From: Tetradesmus obliquus
Taxonomy: Eukaryota > Chlorophyta > Chlorophyceae > Sphaeropleales > Scenedesmaceae
DNA: 64,000 bases
Reading direction: 5' to 3'
Assembly: GCA_030272155.1 (NCBI GenBank)
Contig: CP126196.1
Coordinates: 4,216,001 to 4,280,000, forward strand
Positions 58,301-64,000 of the stretch are shown one piece after another. Every line of letters starts with the position of its first letter. Within the stretch, counting starts at the first letter, position 1. The notes under the pieces were generated by a model. It did no database searches. It saw only the letters and a list, made by a program, of their open reading frames with translations, and had not been told where the DNA came from. The translations under genes were made by a program, and so were the position numbers.

Positions 58301-58854
58301 GCAGGCAAGTCGGCATCAAGAGCTTAGAGCCCGTGGGCGTATTCCTGCCAGGTGCGCAGCTTGCCTTGTAATACACTGACATCTAAATTGTCAGGCCGCC
58401 TTGCTGCATGCTGTAGTGTGGTGAAACAGCGTTGTAGCGTCAAACACTGCTCAAACGCACCACACGCACCACCAGGTGCTTGCAGGGCATAAGAACAACT
58501 CTGGCGCCTGCATTTCGGCCCGCCAAGTTGCTTCTGCTCTTCCTACTGACCACGACCTGCAGCTTTTCAACGCGTTCCGCATGCTTTTCCCTGCGTCCCC
58601 TTGCAGGAGACCAGAACTACCCAGGTGGTGCGCCATTTGACCCGCTAGGGTTCAGCAGCAAGCCCGACGAGTTTGTTGACCAGGCTGTCAAAGAAATCAA
58701 AAATGGTCGGCTGGCAATGCTGGCTATGGCCGGCTACTTTGCGCAGGCAGCAGTTACAAGGCAGGGTCCGCTGCAGAACCTGATTGACTTCGCAGCTGAC
58801 CCGGTGCATCATAATGTGGTTGGATATATCACAGGCACCGCTGTGTCCCATTGA
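55385..58854 (+). CDS. LHCB7: Chlorophyll a/b-binding protein, LHCB7-like, 8 exons, 393 aa
   Basis: Exons: 55385-55516, 55703-55859, 56495-56686, 56869-57049, 57190-57347, 57739-57805, 58305-58351, 58607-58854; total 1182 nt. The start [20 protein letters not shown] and Arg/Ser/Ala-rich first exon look like a plastid transit peptide. The core has [10 protein letters not shown], helix B with [30 protein letters not shown] for the middle helix, [10 protein letters not shown] and helix A with [16 protein letters not shown], carrying the Glu-Arg pairs that bind chlorophyll. The middle-helix and PGDxNYPGG signatures fit LHCB7, a rare antenna type, better than LHCB4/5. An extra hydrophobic segment ([13 protein letters not shown]) and PVTLLTAL precede the core, so a fourth membrane span is likely. 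Exon 3 start is present in three copies. Confidence 0.82.
56262..56560 (+). repeat. Three copies of LHCB7-like exon 3 start
   Basis: CAG|GCCTGCTGACCATCAAGCTG (or a near variant) occurs at about 56262, 56377 and 56495. The second copy reads [20 protein letters not shown] before a possible donor. The third continues through the full exon and is used. Confidence 0.85.
58042..58116. repeat. Four-copy 19-bp tandem repeat
   Basis: Unit GTAGCTGGCAGCCATTTGT begins at 58042, 58061, 58080 and 58099 in the intron between LHCB7-like exons 6 and 7. The first has one substitution. Confidence 0.95.
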
Positions 58855-59837
58855 CAGCCTCAGCGGTTTGTTGTGGTTGTTGTTCACTGTACTTGTCTCT
58901 GATGGCGCATCATCGGCACAGCTGTGCCTCGCTGATGAGCCATGCATCAGGCCTGGCAGGCTCGCTAGCTGTGTGGTGTAGCGTGTGGGCTGTGTCAGTC
59001 GTTGCCTGCTGGTGTTGGGAGATATGCAGCTGCAGGTATCATAATCTTTGAAGCGATGGCACTGCATGTGGCACATGCAAGTCGGGCGCTGCATTAGGCG
59101 GTGTTGCTGCATTCGGTCCTTGCTGTTTGCAGGAGTTTGTCGCATGCCTCTGCTGCATCGGTGCAGTTTGGTTCCACCATGCTGGTAGGCAGACAGCAGC
59201 ATCTGCACATGCACAGCCACATGCTACTCAGCACTGCTGAGAACTTCAAGTTGCTGGAAGTTGCTGCAGCAGCGCTGCTCCTGCTGAGAGCCTGGAGCCG
59301 GTCAGACTGTGTAGCCAGCAGCGCAAGCTGTAAAGAAATGTTTACCGGAATTGCTTCCACTGCACAGCTTTGACAACCGGCATGCCAGCGGCAACTTCCA
59401 AGCAGGCCACAAGTTCACTGCATGAAGTTGTCCCTGTTACACGCTTGCAACAGCAGCTGCAGCAAGCGTTCGGTGCTGAAAAATACGCAGCAACGCATAG
59501 TAGCCTGATTGGTGCAATCACCGGGCTAACAGAACTGTATCCTGTGTCCACGCAGATAACATGAAGTGGTTTCGTAAGACTCGAGGTAACAGCAGCATGC
59601 GGGTGTGGCAAGGCACAGCATCCCATCATATCAGCTTTCTGCAAGTCTGGTTGTCGCTCAGTGTTTGCTCCTGCTTTGCTGTCTTCCGTTGACACCAGCC
59701 TGCTTGCGGTGACAATTTGTCATCGACCGAGCCTTGCTGAAGCCACAGCTGAACAGGAGGCTCACAATCGAAAGCTTAAAGCAGGATCTGGGCCATCAGG
59801 CAGCCTTTCACTGATAGTCTACCAGATCACTTGCACC
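58855..59837. other. Gap between LHCB7-like gene and SDHB, no gene seen
   Basis: No supported exons. It should hold the antenna gene's 3' end and the SDHB promoter. Confidence 0.5.
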
Positions 59838-62800
59838 ATGCTTACGGCAGCAGTGCCACAGCTGCTGCGGGCAGCTCAGGTGCTGCCTCAAGCCCTTTCA
59901 GCAATATCATTCATGCACACCACTTCGGAGGTGTCCCAGCCAGTGGCGAAGGTAGCAGAGGCGAAACCAGCTTTGTTCAAGGTATGCAGGCAATTCTCCT
60001 GCTGCCGAGCAGCTTATATAGCTTTTTTTCATGGTATATTGTCTTGATCAAAGTGTCGCACCCATTAGCATTGCCGTATGACGGTTGCTGATGGTGCAAC
60101 AGCAGCAGTGTCGGGACCACTAGTCTGGGAACCGCTACTGCTCCATGCACTGTTCATGACAGTACGGTCAACCACGTCCTGCACAGTTACAGCATGATGA
60201 ACAGATGTTTCGTGTGTTAAGTGCTAGCAGCAGCTGACGTTCCTGCATGACTTGAGCTGGCCCAGCGGTGTGCTAGCCACAGCAGTGAGTATGCTGTTGC
60301 AGGGACTTTCGTAGCAACTCAGCAGCATGTGCCGCGTCTGTTGCCAGACATGTTTTGCCAGGCATGTATAGCACCAGTGGTAGAGAAAGTTCAGACAGAT
60401 GGAAAGCAGCAGCAACGCATGGGCATCAGCAGCTAAGCAGCAGCAGCAGCAGCAGCAGCAGGGAGCTGGTGATGCACCAGCTGCAGCCTGTGCATGCACC
60501 ACCTAGTACACAACATGAACGAGCGCTGCGCACAGGTGGCCCGCCTTCTAGATAACCCCAAAGTACAATAGTCCACCTTCAGCTCTGAACCACGCTACAC
60601 TCGACAGCGGCCCTCTTTACGCAGCAGGTTGCAGCTGTGTGTCGTTTTGTACTTGGCCTGCAACTTGTGCTTCGTGTAATGCCTATCCCTCGCTTGTCCA
60701 GCATGCTGCTCTCACACTCTGCAGCAGTTCCAGGTTCACCCTTGGAGAGCTCACTTGCTTAAAAGTCGTTGTGTGTCACCCATGAGCACTGATATTCTCT
60801 TCGTGTCTGTGTTGCACGCGATGCATTTTCACACTGCTGCAGGAGTTCCAGGTGTACCGCTGGAACCCTGATGCGCCCGAGGCCCCAAAGTACGTGTCCT
60901 ACAAGGTGGACATCAACGCCTGTGGGCCCATGATGCTGGACGTGCTGCTCAAGATCAAAGACGAACAAGACCAGACGCTGGCACTGCGGCGCTCCTGCAG
61001 GTGCGCGTTATGAACGTGTTTTTGGGTTCAGACACGTTCACCAGAAAGACCGCAGTGGTCACCAGCATGTAGCAGGCAGCATGTGCCAGACGCTGGCGCT
61101 GAGGAGGTCTCGCAGTGCTTGTCTGTTTGTGTGCCTGTGCACTTGTCTGTTTGGCTGTGGGCCCATGATGCTGGACGTGCTGCTCAAGATCGCTTTGAAC
61201 AGGATAGTTGCAAAGACTGCAGCAGTCACCTGCATGCAGCAGGCAGCATGTGCCATTTGCTGGCGCTGCGACGCTGCTGCAGGGATGTGCGGGGGTTCCT
61301 GTTGCAACAGCTGTCTGTATGGCAGCAGCTGTTGACCTGTAGCAGCGCAGCGGCATGTGGCGTAGAGGGCATGTGTGATTCCTGGCCCATGAATTGTGAT
61401 GGCTATACACACAACCTGTTTGATCATGCATTACATGACATGTAAACCCACACGCGCGCAGGGAGGGCTTTTGCGGCTGTGTGCCATGAACATTGGCGGC
61501 CAGGACAACCTGGCCTGCCTCAGCAAGGTCAACAGGGACCCTGCAAAGCACTAACAACCAACATGCTCACTCTCCCATCAACATGTGACATGACTCGCAA
61601 CACATGTTATTGCAGGGAGGGCATCTGCGGCTCGTGTGCCATGAACATCGATGGCCAGAACAACCTGGCCTGCCTCAGCAAGGTCAACAGGGACCCCGCC
61701 AAGCCCAGCCGCGTGGCGCCGCTGCCGCACATGTTTGTGGTGAAGGACCTGGTTGTGGACATGAGCAACTTCTACAGCCAGTACAAGAGCATCAAGCCCT
61801 ACCTGCAGAAGAAGGGCAGGTGGGCTGCAGGTTTTAGGGTTCTGGGTCAAGTTGCTGGGGTTTAGTAGTGTAAGGGGTTTGGGTTACAGGGGTGTTTCTT
61901 TGTGGTGAAGGACCTGGTTGTGGACATGAGCAACTTCTACAGCCAGTACAAGCCCTACCTGCAGAAGAAGGGCAGGTAGGGCTGCAGGGTTCTGGGTTCT
62001 GCGTATCTTTGCCGGGGTTGAGTAGAGAGGGTTACACCTGCTTGCATCACTCTTTGCACTTTCAACGCCCTGCAACTTGTGGCATCTCCTTCTTGCATCA
62101 CTCTTTGCAATTCCAGCACCCTGCAGTTTCCTGCAGCTCTGGCCCCACTGCATTGAAAGAGGAGATTTCAGTGCAGGGACAGCCTCTTGCAACACTCTCT
62201 CAAACTGGTCGTCAGCCATGATTTCTGCCAACGTACTGCTGCTGCTGCAGTGTTGACCCCAATGCCCCCAAGAAGGAGATCTTCCAGTCCAAGGACAGCC
62301 GCGCCAAGCTGGACGGGCTGTACGAGTGCATCCTGTGCGCCTGCTGCTCCACAAGCTGCCCCAGCTACTGGTGGAACCAGGACAAGTACCTGGGCCCCGC
62401 GGTGCTGCTGCAGGCCTACAGGTGCGAGGGATTAGGGTTTCAGCTGGGGTTTTGACTGTGATGGTTTAGGTCTTGGTAGAGTGCAGCTGCCCCAGCTACT
62501 GGTGGAACCAGGACAAGTACCTGGGCCCCGCGGTGCTGCTGCAGGCCTACAGGTGCGAGGGTTTAGGGTTTCAGCTGCGGTGTAGGGTTCGAGGGTTTGG
62601 CTGTGGTGTTTAGAGTGCGGCTGCCCCAGCTACTGGTGCAACCAGGACAAGTACCTTTGGCCCTGCAGTGCTGCTGCAGGCCTACAGGTGCGCTGCTTTC
62701 TATTTCAACTGTTTGTTTGGTGCCTGGTACAACCACCACATGCACTAAGACAAGTACCTGGGGCCCGTAGTGCTGCTGCCAGGCCCACAGGTGTGTCTCT

Positions 62801-63259
62801 TGCGGCATCTATGTCTCCTTCACAATTGCTATTGTAGAGTTTCGACTGTACCAGCTTCCAGACACTGCCGTCTCAGATAGGTGTTCGGCACTTAGTATTG
62901 TCCGTATGCATGCATGGCTTCTTCTTCTGCTGATGCTGCTGATGTTGATGCTGCTGCTGCTGCTGCTGCTGCTGCTGGCCAGGTGGGTGATTGACAGCCG
63001 TGACGACTTCACTGCTGAGCGGCTGGCGCACCTGGACGACGCCTACAAGCTGTACCGCTGCAAGGTGAGCGAGGATGTTGTCAACATTCACGCAGTGTTC
63101 ACAACATGTTGGACAATATGTACAGACCAATGAAAGACAGAGCCATACTTGCATGTCTTGCATGATGATCAACTTTGTTGCTGATGAGATCTCGTGATGT
63201 GCTTGCTGTCATCCTTGGCTGTGCTATGTTTCGCTGATGCTGGATTGCTTCTGACCCTG

Positions 63260-63294
<35 letters not shown>

Positions 63295-63408
63295 CCACCA
63301 TCACCACAGACCATCATGAACTGCAGCCAGACCTGCCCCAAGGGCCTCAACCCGGGCAAGGCCATCGCAAAGATCAAGCAGAGCCTGCACAAGGGCTCCC
63401 CGGTGTAA
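59838..63408 (+). CDS. SDHB: Succinate dehydrogenase iron-sulfur subunit (complex II), 6 exons, 285 aa
   Basis: Carries electrons from the FAD subunit to ubiquinone in mitochondrial complex II. Exons: 59838-59981, 60843-61000, 61616-61819, 62251-62421, 62983-63064, 63310-63408; total 858 nt. The first ~45 residues ([20 protein letters not shown]...) form an amphipathic mitochondrial presequence. All cluster cysteines are present: C100, C105, C108, C120 ([10 protein letters not shown]...LAC) for the 2Fe-2S cluster, and C195, C198, C201, C205 ([12 protein letters not shown]) with C252, C258, C262 (NCSQTCPKG) for the 4Fe-4S and 3Fe-4S clusters. [19 protein letters not shown] is typical of SDHB. 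Some green algae split SDHB into two genes; here one gene encodes the whole subunit. Introns contain copies of the edges of exons 2, 3 and 4, and a copy of the last exon follows the stop. Confidence 0.96.
61081..61555 (+). repeat. Fragments of SDHB exons 2 and 3 in intron 2
   Basis: Copies of exon 2 sequence (CCAGACGCTGGCGCTGAGG at about 61086, and the [12 protein letters not shown] codons at about 61157-61195) are followed by a copy of the exon 3 start at about 61467-61553. That copy preserves GGAGGG...GACAACCTGGCCTGCCTC but has a frameshift at the Cys codons, so it cannot replace exon 3. Confidence 0.8.
61897..61978 (+). repeat. Copy of SDHB exon 3 end
   Basis: TTTGTGGTGAAGGACCTGGT through AAGGGCAG and donor is repeated downstream of exon 3. 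The copy lacks nine bases in frame (the codons for one SIK of YKSIK), so it would encode an intact shorter segment if spliced. Confidence 0.85.
62480..62795 (+). repeat. Three further copies of SDHB exon 4 end
   Basis: The codons for [22 protein letters not shown] and donor (used copy ends 62421) recur at about 62486-62556 (unchanged), about 62620-62691 (several changes) and about 62749-62793 (short, degraded). Similarity falls with distance from the exon. Intron sequence between them contains GGGTTTAGGGTTTCAG-type motifs. Confidence 0.88.
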
Positions 63409-63429
63409 ACTGGCAGCTTGCCATTGCAG

Positions 63430-63505
63430 CAGCAGCAGCAGCAGAGTTTTGGCAAGGCCATTGCCAGGCGCAAGCAGAGCTTGCACAAGTGCTCCCCGGT
63501 GTAAA
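63430..63505 (+). repeat. Degraded copy of SDHB last exon after the stop
   Basis: GGCAAGGCCATTGCCAGGCGCAAGCAGAGC...CCCGGTGTAAA repeats the final ~17 codons and stop with several substitutions, directly after a short CAG tract. Confidence 0.8.
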
Positions 63506-64000
63506 TTGCTGGTTTTTGTTTCATCCAGGGATGCAGCGCAGCTGCCTCGCACAGGCTGGCCACAGCAGCAGCAGCAGCAGCAGCAGGGCCTTCAAATCGG
63601 CCTGCGTCTTTGAGAGGCACGTTGCTGATGCAGCAGCCGCAGCAGTTGCTGGACAGGGTTTCGCCCAGGCCATCGCCATGTGGCAAGATCTGCAGGCAAG
63701 CAGCCGCAGCTGATGGCATTTGCTGTGAGTCAGCAAGCGCCACTGCAAGCATTTAAGCAGCAACTGTGATGGGCAGCTGCTGCTGGCTGCAGCGCAGGCA
63801 TGCATCACCATTAGTTGCTGCTGGCAGGCATGCACTGCGGCAGGTTTTTGTATGTGCCTGTCTGGGGAGGTTGCCAGACAGCTGTGAGCATGTGGCGTGC
63901 TTTATGTGCAGAAGGCGTACACCTCGCTACACTGTGCTGGTGCTGCTGGGCTGCTGCATGTGGTGCCTTGCAGTCTGCTGCTGCAAAACAGCTTAACAAC
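63506..64000. other. SDHB 3' flank, no gene seen
   Basis: CAG-rich sequence without recognisable coding potential up to the window edge. Confidence 0.5.

Noticed and set aside
1..64000. tRNA or rRNA genes
   Set aside because: I scanned by eye for T-loop motifs (GGTTCGAATCC type) and rRNA-like sequence and saw none convincing.

Overview
This is nuclear DNA of a green alga, most likely a core chlorophyte. The genes are intron-rich with GT-AG junctions, the sequence is moderately GC-rich, and triplet CAG/CTG tracts are everywhere. The gene set combines a chlorophyll a/b-binding protein, a plastid-type elongation factor G, a plant-type lipoxygenase, mitochondrial SDHB and a MORN protein of the kind found in flagella. 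Species is not determined. I built the gene models by hand from protein similarity, splice sites and codon phase. In all seven complete multi-exon models the summed exons are an exact multiple of three, which supports the junctions chosen.

Layout. 1-2594 (-): 3' part of a coiled-coil protein gene running off the left edge. 5681-16580 (-): a 17-exon lipoxygenase (941 aa). 17503-20072: two copies of a dispersed element (a third lies at 43059). 20684-28237 (-): 16-exon organellar EF-G (763 aa, plastid-type). 29140-29323: a long foldback in a gene-free gap. 30535-36870 (-): 9-exon ankyrin-RING E3 ligase of the XB3/XBAT type (1413 aa). 37722-39656 (-): MORN-repeat protein (184 aa). 40739-42292 (-): SUMO E2 UBC9 (159 aa). 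44278-45057 (-): two exons of an unrecognised gene. 46248-53754 (+): 12-exon asparagine synthetase (568 aa). 55385-58854 (+): 8-exon LHCB7-like antenna protein (393 aa). 59838-63408 (+): 6-exon SDHB (285 aa).

The genes are ordinary housekeeping, photosynthetic and signalling genes with no common pathway. What is unusual is how the DNA is built. Introns of most genes are filled with tandem copies of the neighbouring exon edge plus its splice site, in up to 12 copies in one lipoxygenase intron. The same process has copied stop-codon ends into 3' flanks. CTG tracts sit, strand-specifically, where the polypyrimidine tract before 3' splice sites should be. G-rich, telomere-like TTTAGGG-type sequence follows several duplicated donors. 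Using one copy per exon gives intact proteins, so the extra copies look like pseudo-exons, although a few keep frame and both splice signals and could be alternative exons.

Limits: untranslated regions, promoters and polyadenylation sites could not be placed with confidence, and no transcript data were available.
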